A stretch of DNA of 64,000 bases from Alcanivorax sp. 1008 (lineage in GTDB: Bacteria; Pseudomonadota; Gammaproteobacteria; Pseudomonadales; Alcanivoracaceae): positions 434,001-498,000 of the forward strand of contig NZ_JAFMPS010000001.1 in the NCBI RefSeq assembly GCF_020667895.1, given 5' to 3'. The notes under the pieces were generated by a model that worked only from the letters and a program-made list of their open reading frames with translations, was not told the DNA's origin and searched no databases. Both the position numbers and the translations under genes were made by a program. Shown here in pieces: positions 39,596 to 46,677 of the stretch; the stretch's first letter is position 1, and each line of letters starts with the position of its first letter.

Positions 39596-40669
39596 TCAGA
39601 GTTTACCCTGCGCGGCCATTTCCATATAGCTGGTATCGAAGCGCAGTTTCAGGTTGCCTTGATCACCCATGCTTTTGCCATCGGGAAAGCTGATGCCGAC
39701 AAAATCAGCATCTGTGGCACCTTCGCCCAGCAGGCCGTGTCCAAAGGAGAACTGGCGTACTGCTTCCATGGCGGAAAATGCCTGTTCGCTTTTTACGAAG
39801 CTAACGGCGTCAGCTGGCTTCCAGAACATCTTCATGCCAGCCAGCTGGGCTTCGTAGCCGGCCTGATCCGTGCCGGAGGCTTCGCCAAGGGAGGCGCGCA
39901 TTTTCTGCCCTTCGACAGTATCGCTTTCCAGAATAGCCATCATCTCAAACCAGGCACCGACCATGGCTTTGCCAAGTGCCGGGTTGGCCTTCAGGGTATC
40001 AGTGTTGACTACGGTCAGGTCCTTGATATGACCTGGAATCTGGCTGGAGTCATAGATCTTGGTGGAGCCCGGTGTGGCCGCGACGTCGTCGAGCAGCGGG
40101 TTCCAGGTCACTACACTGGTGACATCTTTAGTCTGATAGGCGGATACGATATCGGCATCGGAGGTGTTGACCAGAGTGACGTCACGTTCGCGCAGTCCGA
40201 CGCTGTCCAACGCCCGGGCCAGCAAGTAGTGGGACACGGACAGTTCTACCAAGTGGAGTTTGCTGCCTTTCAGGTCCTTTACCGACTTGGCGGTCTTGGA
40301 GACGATACCGTCGTTACCGTTGGAGTAATCACCAACAATTAACGCGGTAGTATCAACGCCGCTGGCTGATGGAATGGACAGGGCGTCCATGCTGGTGCAG
40401 ACCACGGCATCAAACTGGCCGGCGGTGAATTGGTTGATGGATTCAATGTAGTCGTTGATCTGCACGATATCTACTTCGATGCCGTACTTGGCGGCCCACT
40501 TATCCATGATTCCAGACTTGTCTGCATACTCCCACGGCATCCAGCCAGCGTAGATCGTCCAGGCGATGGTGAATTTTTTCTTTTCGGCGGCAATTGCCGC
40601 GGGGGCGGCTACTAACATAACGCCGGCCAGTAGGGCGGCGCTAAGGCGGGTGATGATGGAAACTTTCAT
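39596..40669 (-). CDS. ABC transporter periplasmic binding protein, urea/guanidine carboxylase-region type
   Basis: A 357-aa exported solute-binding protein of the NrtA/SsuA/TauA-like fold. Signal peptide (residues 1-28, ending AAIAA), then FTIAWTIYAGWMPWEYAD. It matches the binding-protein family found next to 'urea carboxylase' genes. Given the guanidine riboswitches here, guanidine is the likely ligand. Start ATG 40669 with GGAGGT just upstream; the TTG six bases earlier is inferior. It is separated from its permease and ATPase genes (43.6-45.2 kb, plus strand), an unusual split. Lies 52 bases downstream of the glutamine synthetase gene and is probably cotranscribed with it. Confidence 0.85.
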   Translation of the reverse strand: MKVSIITRLSAALLAGVMLVAAPAAIAAEKKKFTIAWTIYAGWMPWEYADKSGIMDKWAAKYGIEVDIVQINDYIESINQFTAGQFDAVVCTSMDALSIPSASGVDTTALIVGDYSNGNDGIVSKTAKSVKDLKGSKLHLVELSVSHYLLARALDSVGLRERDVTLVNTSDADIVSAYQTKDVTSVVTWNPLLDDVAATPGSTKIYDSSQIPGHIKDLTVVNTDTLKANPALGKAMVGAWFEMMAILESDTVEGQKMRASLGEASGTDQAGYEAQLAGMKMFWKPADAVSFVKSEQAFSAMEAVRQFSFGHGLLGEGATDADFVGISFPDGKSMGDQGNLKLRFDTSYMEMAAQGKL

Positions 40670-40721
40670 GGTCAACCTCCAGTATGGTTACGCGTGTTAT
40701 CTAGCAATTTACGAGCCAGAA

Positions 40722-42080
40722 TCAGAACATCTTCAGGTAGCGCTCTATTTCCCATGCAGACACGGTGTTGTGATAACTGCGCCACTCCGCCTTTTTGAAA
40801 TCCACGAAGCTATTGAACATGCCTTCACCAAATACCTCTCGTGACAGAGGGTCGGCTTCGAAGGCCTCAATGGCTTCTTCAAGGCTTTGCGGCAGGAACT
40901 GTATGTTTTGTGAGGCAATTTCTTCATCGCTGTAGTTGTACATGTTCTCGCGATGGGGTCTGCCTGGGTCCATTTTCTCGCGGATGCCCTCAAGGCCTGC
41001 GGCCAGAATCATGGCCGCTCCCAAGTAAGGGTTGCAGCTGATATCCGCGGCGCGGCATTCGACCCTGCCACCAGCGCCGGGGATGCGGATCATGTTGGTA
41101 CGGTTGTTACTGCCATAGCAGCAGAACACCGGAGCCCATGTGGAGCCAGACATAGACCCTTGTCTGACCAGCCTTTTGTAGCTATTCACCGTCGGTGCGA
41201 TCACTGCACAGATCGCTCTGGCATGTTTGAGAACGCCCGCAATAAAGTGGTAGGCAAGTTGTGACACGCCCACGTCATGCAGGTCATCGCCGTTAGCGAT
41301 AAACAGATTTTTGCCTGTATTGATATCCGCCAGAGACATGTTGTAGTGAGCACCGCTACCCGTGCGATCGGCATAGGGCTTGGGCATAAAGCTGGCGAAA
41401 GCACCGTGTTTGCGTGCAATTTCATTCGCCATCATGCGGAAAAAGACAAACCGGTCTGCCATATTCAAGGCATCGGTATAGGTGAAATCAGTTTCAAACT
41501 GGCCTATGGCATCTTCGTGATCGAAAGAATATACGTCCCAGCCCAGCTTGTTCATTGCGGTGACAAGCTCATCAACGATGGGCAGGTTATCCATTAGTGC
41601 GCAAGGGTCGTAGCAGGGCTTGCCCAGATTGTCGCGGTCGCTGATCGGACCAAAATCCCCATTGGCCTGGTCACGGAACAGAAAGAACTCTGTTTCAATG
41701 CCAAGGTTAAAGGTGTACCCCATTTGCGCAGCGGCTTCTGTCTGGCGCTTTAGAATTACTCTTGAACAGGCATCAAATGGTTTGCCATCCAGATAAAGAT
41801 CACTGGCAAACCAGGCCAGGTCCGGGTTCCACGGGCATTGTGTTGCTGTGGTCGGATCCGGCATGGCTGCCACTTCATTGTCACTAATGTCCTGTGGCAC
41901 GCCGTCAAGGGCGGCTCCCGTATAAAGCTCCGATCCTTTAAGCATGTTGTCGAAGTGGCTCAGTGGCACCAGTTTCCCTTTGATGCGCCCATGGATATCA
42001 ACATAGCTGGCCATTGCATACTTGACGCCGGCGTCGGCGAGGCGAATTGCGACTGGGTGTTGGCTGGCTGCCGAGGACAT
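40722..42080 (-). CDS. glnT: Type III glutamine synthetase (GlnT-like)
   Basis: A 452-aa ATP-dependent glutamate-ammonia ligase-family enzyme. Metal and substrate motifs are visible: GIETEFFLF, the catalytic-domain FMPKPYADRTGSGAHYNMS, VNSYKRL, and NRTNMIRIPGAGGRVECRAAD. It belongs to the GlnT group ('type III glutamate-ammonia ligase') rather than the housekeeping GlnA; some members use other amines, so ammonia capture from guanidine is inferred. Start ATG 42080 behind GGAG; the frame runs 46 codons further upstream without a suitable start context. Followed by the binding-protein gene on the same strand. Confidence 0.88.
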   Translation of the reverse strand: MSSAASQHPVAIRLADAGVKYAMASYVDIHGRIKGKLVPLSHFDNMLKGSELYTGAALDGVPQDISDNEVAAMPDPTTATQCPWNPDLAWFASDLYLDGKPFDACSRVILKRQTEAAAQMGYTFNLGIETEFFLFRDQANGDFGPISDRDNLGKPCYDPCALMDNLPIVDELVTAMNKLGWDVYSFDHEDAIGQFETDFTYTDALNMADRFVFFRMMANEIARKHGAFASFMPKPYADRTGSGAHYNMSLADINTGKNLFIANGDDLHDVGVSQLAYHFIAGVLKHARAICAVIAPTVNSYKRLVRQGSMSGSTWAPVFCCYGSNNRTNMIRIPGAGGRVECRAADISCNPYLGAAMILAAGLEGIREKMDPGRPHRENMYNYSDEEIASQNIQFLPQSLEEAIEAFEADPLSREVFGEGMFNSFVDFKKAEWRSYHNTVSAWEIERYLKMF

Positions 42081-42142
42081 GATTTCACTCTCCAGAACGT
42101 TGACAAATAGCGGCTTGCACCGCTGGCACGGATCTTCCATCC

Positions 42143-42166
42143 AATATACATGCCAGTGTGTATGTA
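42143..42166. promoter_or_regulatory. AcrR-like operator in the glnT/hydrolase divergent region
   Basis: ATACAT and GTGTATGTA flank a 6-base centre. By eye 16 of 24 positions match the E. coli AcrR operator as I remember it, with the right half matching almost completely. A possible -10 (TATATT, minus strand) for the glnT promoter lies within it, so binding would block transcription toward glnT. The TetR regulator encoded at 38916-39539 has an AcrR-like recognition helix. Confidence 0.55.
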
Positions 42167-42212
42167 AAAGGTCACGGCGTGGCCCATCTGAAGTCAGGCT
42201 GAGGATAAAAAA

Positions 42213-43226
42213 ATGCATTCAAAACAATGGATTGATAAGGAAATCAGCATTGGACATGTGGAGCTCCAGATGGGGTCTGTCCTGCAGGACGTTCGACTCC
42301 GCTATCTGCAGCGAGGCGTGCCGAATGCACCAAAAGACAACATTATCCTGCTGCCCGGGTATTACGGTGGTGCAATGGCAGGCAATTTGCCGCTGGCCAA
42401 TGGCGACAGTCCGCTGATGGACGAGCATTGGTGTTTGATTATTCCGGGCATGCTGGGAGCAGGAGAGTCAATCTCGCCATCCAATGCCGGGAATAGTCAG
42501 CATGGCGCGAGCTTCCCGGCTATTAGTCTGGCGGACCAAGTGCTGGTTCAGCGGCGCATGCTTGATTTGTTATTCGGCGATTACCGGCTGGCGCTGGTGG
42601 CTGGTTGGTCTCTGGGTGGCATGCAGAGTCTGCAGTGGGGCTGCTTTTATCCGGATCGGGTAGCAAGGGTGGCTGCCTGGTGCAGCGGGGTGAAATGTTA
42701 TCCACACAATCTGCTTTTCCTGTTGGGGTTGAAGGCTGCCCTGCAGGCAGATCCGCACTGCAGTAATGGGGCAAAGCCGGTTGATGGACTGCGCGCTTTT
42801 GCCAGAGTTTATGCCAGCCGGGCCTATGGTCCCCGTTTTCTGGGCGACGGACTGTTTCGCCAACTGGGTTTTGAGTCGATTGATCAGCTACTGCAATTCT
42901 GGGAGGAGGATCATCTGACCATGAATCACCATGACCTGTTGTCTGTGCTTGATATGTGGGCGCGGGCTGATATCAGTGACAATGGCTTGTTTAAAGGCGA
43001 TATCAATGCAGCTCTGGCCGCCCTAAAGATGCCGACGTTGATAATGCCTTGCTTGACTGATCAGTACTTTCTGGCCGACGAGGCTAAAGCGGATGCTATG
43101 CGAATGCCTGCCGCCATATATCAACCCATAGACAGTGATTGGGGGCATTGTGCAGGAGGGCCCGGTCGTGACCCTGCGGCAATGAAACAATTGTTCAGCG
43201 CTCTGCGAGAGTTGCTTGCCCTGTAA
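42213..43226 (+). CDS. Alpha/beta-hydrolase, homoserine acetyltransferase-like
   Basis: A 337-aa alpha/beta-hydrolase fold protein. The nucleophile elbow GWSLGGMQSLQWG (Ser133) and C-terminal Asp283 (CLTDQYF) and His312 (DWGHCAGG) form the expected triad. The closest family I recognise is the MetX-like acyltransferase/hydrolase group, but the typical homoserine-binding features are not clear, so a real hydrolase or amidase is equally likely. ATG 42213, 8 bases after GAGG. Divergent from glnT across the TetR operator and directly upstream of the guanidine operon; its role there is unknown. Confidence 0.75.
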   Translation: MHSKQWIDKEISIGHVELQMGSVLQDVRLRYLQRGVPNAPKDNIILLPGYYGGAMAGNLPLANGDSPLMDEHWCLIIPGMLGAGESISPSNAGNSQHGASFPAISLADQVLVQRRMLDLLFGDYRLALVAGWSLGGMQSLQWGCFYPDRVARVAAWCSGVKCYPHNLLFLLGLKAALQADPHCSNGAKPVDGLRAFARVYASRAYGPRFLGDGLFRQLGFESIDQLLQFWEEDHLTMNHHDLLSVLDMWARADISDNGLFKGDINAALAALKMPTLIMPCLTDQYFLADEAKADAMRMPAAIYQPIDSDWGHCAGGPGRDPAAMKQLFSALRELLAL

Positions 43227-43252
43227 TGGTGCGGCTGCGCATGCATGGTGCG
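43217..43252 (+). promoter_or_regulatory. Two tandem NtrC-like enhancer sites
   Basis: TGCCCTGTAATGGTGCG (43217-43233) and TGCGCATGCATGGTGCG (43236-43252) each match 9 of 12 specified positions of the NtrC consensus TGCACC-N5-GGTGCA. Their centres lie about 127 and 108 bases upstream of the start predicted from the sigma54 promoter at 43326, the classical enhancer distance. The second is within a larger dyad (GGCTGCGCA...TGCGTAGCC, 43233-43257). The first overlaps the hydrolase stop codon. Inferred from motif and spacing only. Confidence 0.45.
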
Positions 43253-43325
43253 TAGCCAGTCATGTATCCAGATGCTGTGTTCATCCCTGTCAGGACAAGT
43301 GCAAGAGTTTGCGGGCTTTTCAGGG

Positions 43326-43341
43326 TGGCATGGAATCTGCA
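43326..43341 (+). promoter_or_regulatory. Predicted sigma54 promoter of the guanidine operon
   Basis: TGGCATGGAATCTGCA fits TGGCAYR-N4-TTGCW with one mismatch. The invariant GG (-24) and GC (-12) are present, with exactly 10 bases between. Transcription would start near 43352, 33 bases before the riboswitch. Nitrogen-controlled sigma54 expression would suit an operon for guanidine nitrogen. Confidence 0.6.
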
Positions 43342-43384
43342 AAACCAAAACCGACAACGCGGCGGTGCGGAATTTAAGCCGCCG

Positions 43385-43556
43385 GGTGATGCGCAGAGCA
43401 GCTAGGGTTCCGATCGCTATTGCGATGTCTGGTCCGAGAGTTGCCGGCCTTTCCTCCGGGAGGGTTACACGGCGGGATAAAAGCCCGGGAGACTTGCATC
43501 ACCGAAACGTTTCCGTCCATCCGTGTAACTGGCGTGCGCGCCGAAGGAGGAAGGTC
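43385..43556 (+). promoter_or_regulatory. Guanidine-I (ykkC) riboswitch with translational expression platform
   Basis: The conserved ykkC core is essentially complete: CTAGGGTTCCG (43402-43412), a hairpin ATCGC-TATT-GCGAT, GGTCCGAGAG (43431-43440), and ACACGGCGGGATAAAAGCCC then GGGAGA (43467-43492). P1 closes perfectly: GGTGATGC (43385-43392) with GCATCACC (43496-43503). Downstream, CCGTGTAA (43521-43528) is the exact complement of aptamer bases TTACACGG (43465-43472). The Shine-Dalgarno GGAGGAA (43546-43552) is the exact complement of aptamer bases TTCCTCC (43451-43457). These two pairings are nested and would exclude the aptamer fold, so free RNA should hide the ribosome site and guanidine should expose it. 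Confidence 0.95.
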
Positions 43557-43613
43557 ATGGCAATATTTGGGGCCAATAGAACCGTCGCTGATCACCCGCG
43601 AGGTGAGGCATGA
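43557..43613 (+). CDS. 18-codon leader ORF between riboswitch and permease gene
   Basis: ATG 43557, 4 bases after the strong GGAGGAAGG site that the riboswitch can mask, opens an 18-residue frame (MAIFGANRTVADHPRGEA) ending in TGA at 43611-43613. The stop overlaps the permease start (ATGA), so translation of the leader would be coupled to the permease. No family is recognisable. It may be a leader peptide, or the start of a lost first gene such as the binding protein now encoded elsewhere, though its sequence does not resemble that protein's N-terminus. Confidence 0.5.
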   Translation: MAIFGANRTVADHPRGEA

Positions 43614-44434
43614 GGCTAATTAATCTCTCACCTTCTAAACCCCTTGCGGCGGTGCTGGGCTTGCTTCCGTTCATTGTGTTGCTGCTCATTTACCTTAACG
43701 CTTCTGATGCGCGACTGGCGGAAAACCCGAACGACAAGCTATTGCCGGGCCTCACGGCAATGGTTGACTCTGTGCAGCGGCTAGGCTTCACAGAAGATGT
43801 GCGCTCCGGGGACTATCTGCTGTGGTCCGACACCCAGGCCAGCCTGAAGCGGCTTGCCACGGGGCTCGGTGTTTCCGCGGGCCTGGCCCTTATGGTTGGT
43901 ATTCTACTTGGAACCCTTCCGTATTTTCGCGCCTTGGCTGGTCCCATAGTGGCGGCCATTTCCATGGTGCCGCCGATGGCCATTCTGCCAATTCTTTTCA
44001 TCGTCTTCGGCTTGGGGGAGCTATCCAAAGTGGTGCTGATCGTGATTGGAACAGCACCGGTGATGATCCGGGATATGGCCCAGCGAGTGCTGGATATGCC
44101 ACGGGAGCAGTTCATCAAATTACAGACCCTTGGGGGCAATAGTTGGCACCTGATGCTGCGCGTCGTGCTGCCGCAATTGTTGCCCAGGTTGCTGGCTGCA
44201 TTGCGTCTATCTCTGGGTGCAGCCTGGTTGTTCCTGATCGCTGCAGAGGCGATTGCTTCAACCGATGGCCTTGGCTACCGAATTTTTCTTGTGCGTCGCT
44301 ATCTGGCCATGGATGTGATCCTTCCCTATGTGGTTTGGATTACCTTGCTGGCCTGGCTTATGGACATCGGTCTGCGTGTGTTGTCGAGAAAAATGTTCCC
44401 CTGGTTCCATGGTCAGCAGGAGGGCGAGGCATGA
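43610..44434 (+). CDS. ABC transporter permease, guanidine-uptake candidate
   Basis: Inner-membrane permease of 274 aa of the NrtB/SsuC/TauC family, with about six helices. The cytoplasmic coupling loop lies at about residues 175-195 (PREQFIKLQTLGGNSWHLML). A periplasmic segment follows the first helix (about 35-75). Family members beside 'urea carboxylase' genes import its substrate, inferred here to be guanidine. Start overlaps the leader ORF; it overlaps the ATPase gene by 4 bases. Confidence 0.88.
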   Translation: MRLINLSPSKPLAAVLGLLPFIVLLLIYLNASDARLAENPNDKLLPGLTAMVDSVQRLGFTEDVRSGDYLLWSDTQASLKRLATGLGVSAGLALMVGILLGTLPYFRALAGPIVAAISMVPPMAILPILFIVFGLGELSKVVLIVIGTAPVMIRDMAQRVLDMPREQFIKLQTLGGNSWHLMLRVVLPQLLPRLLAALRLSLGAAWLFLIAAEAIASTDGLGYRIFLVRRYLAMDVILPYVVWITLLAWLMDIGLRVLSRKMFPWFHGQQEGEA

Positions 44435-45222
44435 AGCTGATAGAGGTGAAGCAGGTCGGTAAACAATATGGGGACAACATCGTTCTGGAGCGTCTTGATT
44501 TTAGTGTTGAGGCCGGAGAATTCTGCACGATGGTAGGTACTTCCGGTTGCGGCAAGACCACCTTCTTACGCATGCTTCTTGGTGAAGAAACCCCAAGTCG
44601 CGGGCAGATACTGCTGGATGGCAAGCCGCTCCCTGACGAGCCCGGAGAAGATCGCGGAGTGGTTTTTCAGCGCTACTCAGTATTTCCCCATCTCACCGTC
44701 GTTGACAATGTCATGCTAGGAGCGGAGTTGAAATCCAGTCGCTGGATAGGCAAATCCTTTGGAGCTCGTCGCGAAGTCATTCGCCGTGAGGCAAAAGAAC
44801 TGCTGGATGCGGTTGGGCTTGGTCATGCGCTGTCTCGTTATCCTGCGGAGCTGTCTGGTGGCATGCAGCAGCGGTTGGCCATTGCTCAGGCACTAATCAT
44901 GAAGCCGCGAGTGCTGTTGCTAGACGAACCATTTGGTGCTCTGGATCCTGGGATTCGCGCTGATATGCACCATCTGGTATTGAAGCTGTGGCGGGAAACC
45001 GGCGTGACGGTATTTATGATCACCCACGATCTTAAAGAAGGGTTCTCACTTGGTACCCGCTTAATGGTATTCGACAAAATACGCCGTGATGCTCAGGCGC
45101 CGAACGCCTACGGCGCTACGATTACCTATGACTTGCCACTTAAGCACGCAGACCAATCCACACAGGACAGCATCGCCAGCGAGGTCGCGCAAACCAGTAT
45201 GCTGTTGGCGGGAGCAAAGTAA
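44431..45222 (+). CDS. ABC transporter ATP-binding protein, guanidine-uptake candidate
   Basis: A 263-aa ATPase subunit. Walker A GTSGCGKT (residues 36-43), Q-loop GVVFQRYSVFPHLTV, signature LSGGMQQRLAIAQAL, Walker B VLLLDEPFGALD and the H-loop THD are intact. Start ATG 44431; the reading frame is open 96 codons further upstream, but that part lies within the permease gene in another frame and is not ATPase-like. Couples to the permease and, by a TAATG overlap, to the next gene. Confidence 0.92.
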   Translation: MKLIEVKQVGKQYGDNIVLERLDFSVEAGEFCTMVGTSGCGKTTFLRMLLGEETPSRGQILLDGKPLPDEPGEDRGVVFQRYSVFPHLTVVDNVMLGAELKSSRWIGKSFGARREVIRREAKELLDAVGLGHALSRYPAELSGGMQQRLAIAQALIMKPRVLLLDEPFGALDPGIRADMHHLVLKLWRETGVTVFMITHDLKEGFSLGTRLMVFDKIRRDAQAPNAYGATITYDLPLKHADQSTQDSIASEVAQTSMLLAGAK

Positions 45223-45962
45223 TGAACAATGAGATGCTTTATGAAGATGTAATTCCCGGTGGTTGCCACTGGTCTTTTCGGGTTGGCCGAGGTCAAGTTC
45301 TTCGCCTTGTTGACGAACACGGTGGCACCAATGTTGGCATGTTGATGTATAACGCGGAGCAGCTGCTGGAGCGAATTAATATTCCCGATACTTTGAAATG
45401 CCAGCATACATTCCGTCTTGGTGCCGGGCATTGCATTTACACGGATATGGGTCGGGTACTATGTTCTATAACAGAAGATACCGCTGGCTGGCATGATGGA
45501 GTCTGCGGGACCTGTGATAGCCAGCTGGTGGAGTCTCGCTGGGGGCGAAAAACCTATCAGCAAGCTGGCAATGCCATGCATCGCAGCGGCCGAGACGGGT
45601 TCCTGATTGAACTGGCTAAACACGGCCTCGGGCGTCGGGATATTGTCGCCAACCTGAATCTATTTAGTAAGGTAGTGGCCGATGCAGAAGGCAATCTGAC
45701 GCTTGCTGAGGGCTGTTCTGCTGGATCCCATATCGATTTGCGTTTCGAGATGGATACTCTGGTAGTGATGCACACCTGTCCGCATCCGCTCAATCTCTGT
45801 GCGGAGTGGCCCGCACGGCCGGTACGCTATCAGATATATCAAGCAATGCCGCTTTCTGACACAGATATTTGCCGCGATAGCTGTGATGAAAACCAGCGGG
45901 GCTTTCTGAATAACATGCATTATCACCATGGCCATTGTCATCACCATGGAGGGGGCCGCTGA
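45222..45962 (+). CDS. Carboxyguanidine deiminase subunit (urea carboxylase-associated protein 2 type)
   Basis: A 246-aa protein of the former 'urea carboxylase-associated protein' family, now known as one subunit (CgdA/CgdB) of the heterodimeric carboxyguanidine deiminase that converts carboxyguanidine to allophanate and ammonia. Several conserved cysteines and histidines ([22 protein letters not shown]) are candidate metal ligands. The length fits the longer (type 2) subunit. The C-terminal tail [14 protein letters not shown] is a His-rich extension, perhaps for metal loading. Overlaps the ATPase and the next subunit gene by one base each. Confidence 0.85.
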   Translation: MNNEMLYEDVIPGGCHWSFRVGRGQVLRLVDEHGGTNVGMLMYNAEQLLERINIPDTLKCQHTFRLGAGHCIYTDMGRVLCSITEDTAGWHDGVCGTCDSQLVESRWGRKTYQQAGNAMHRSGRDGFLIELAKHGLGRRDIVANLNLFSKVVADAEGNLTLAEGCSAGSHIDLRFEMDTLVVMHTCPHPLNLCAEWPARPVRYQIYQAMPLSDTDICRDSCDENQRGFLNNMHYHHGHCHHHGGGR

Positions 45963-46600
45963 TGATTCTTGAAAGCCAACTTAGCCCTGAGAATGCCAGC
46001 TATCGAGAAGTGGTGCTGGCCGGTGATTACTGGATGCAGGTGGTTAAGTCTGGTCAGACTTTCCGTATTCTGGACTTGGAAGGTAATCAGGCTGCAGACA
46101 CTCTCTTCTATAGTGCTGCCGACCCTGCCGAGCGCTACAGTGCCATGGATACCATTCGTCATCAGGGCAATCTGTATCTCACTGCCGGAACCAGACTGAT
46201 TTCGTCCGAAGGGCGTGAGATGTTGGAGATTACGGCGGATACCTGCGGCCGGCACGACACCTTGGGCGGAGCCTGTGCGACGGAAAGTAATACAGTTCGG
46301 TATGCTCTTGAAAAGAAATGTATGCATGCATGCCGTGACAGCTATCTGCTAGCGCTGATGCAGAATCCACATTTTGGTATGGATAAGCGAGACATTACAC
46401 ACAACATAAACTTTTTTATGAATGTGCCAGTAACGCCCGAAGGTGGGCTGACGTTCGCTGACGGGATCAGTGCGCCGGGCAAGTATGTAGAGCTGATGGC
46501 GAAGATGGACGTGATTGTGTTGATTTCTAACTGTCCTCAGTTGAACAACCCATGCAATGCCTATAACCCAACGCCGATCGAAGTGCTGATCTGGGATTAA
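45962..46600 (+). CDS. Carboxyguanidine deiminase subunit (urea carboxylase-associated protein 1 type)
   Basis: A 212-aa paralogue of the preceding subunit, with the same fold landmarks: [39 protein letters not shown] and the C-terminal [16 protein letters not shown]. Together they form carboxyguanidine deiminase, the step between the carboxylase and allophanate hydrolase. Start ATG 45962 behind GGAGG and overlapping the previous stop (TGATG); an upstream in-frame start at 45935 lies inside the other gene. I do not assign A or B. Confidence 0.87.
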   Translation: MILESQLSPENASYREVVLAGDYWMQVVKSGQTFRILDLEGNQAADTLFYSAADPAERYSAMDTIRHQGNLYLTAGTRLISSEGREMLEITADTCGRHDTLGGACATESNTVRYALEKKCMHACRDSYLLALMQNPHFGMDKRDITHNINFFMNVPVTPEGGLTFADGISAPGKYVELMAKMDVIVLISNCPQLNNPCNAYNPTPIEVLIWD

Positions 46601-46612
46601 AATAGCAAACTC

Positions 46613-46669
46613 CCGGGACGGCCCGGCGAGCAGAATAATAACGGCGGGACGGCCTGCCGGCGAACAGGA
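46613..46669 (+). promoter_or_regulatory. Guanidine-II (mini-ykkC) riboswitch inside the operon
   Basis: Two hairpins with ACGG loops, the class hallmark (ACGR). P1 is CCGGG-ACGG-CCCGG (46613-46626, 5 bp). P2 is CGGCGGG-ACGG-CCTGCCG (46642-46659, 7 bp with one G-T). The linker is 15 bases. Both loops are closed by GGG...CC(C/T), as in the consensus. P2 ends 6 bases before the AGGA ribosome site (46666-46669) of the carboxylase gene. CCTG of P2 (46653-46656) can pair with CAGG of that site (46665-46668), giving a plausible ligand-free OFF state. Confidence 0.88.
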
Positions 46670-46677
46670 AAATGGTC

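Noticed and set aside
42124-42139. sigma54-like TGGCACG-N4-TTCC on the plus strand before the alpha/beta-hydrolase gene
   Set aside because: The invariant G of the -12 GC is replaced by C. A similar minus-strand candidate in the same region reads GG at -12. Neither is acceptable.
43233-43257. Hairpin GGCTGCGCA...TGCGTAGCC as a terminator of the alpha/beta-hydrolase gene
   Set aside because: No T-run follows, and the dyad coincides with an NtrC-like site, so DNA-level symmetry is the better explanation.
44143-44430. N-terminal extension of the ABC ATPase frame
   Set aside because: It overlaps the permease in another frame and lacks ATPase-family sequence; ATG 44431 has the right context.
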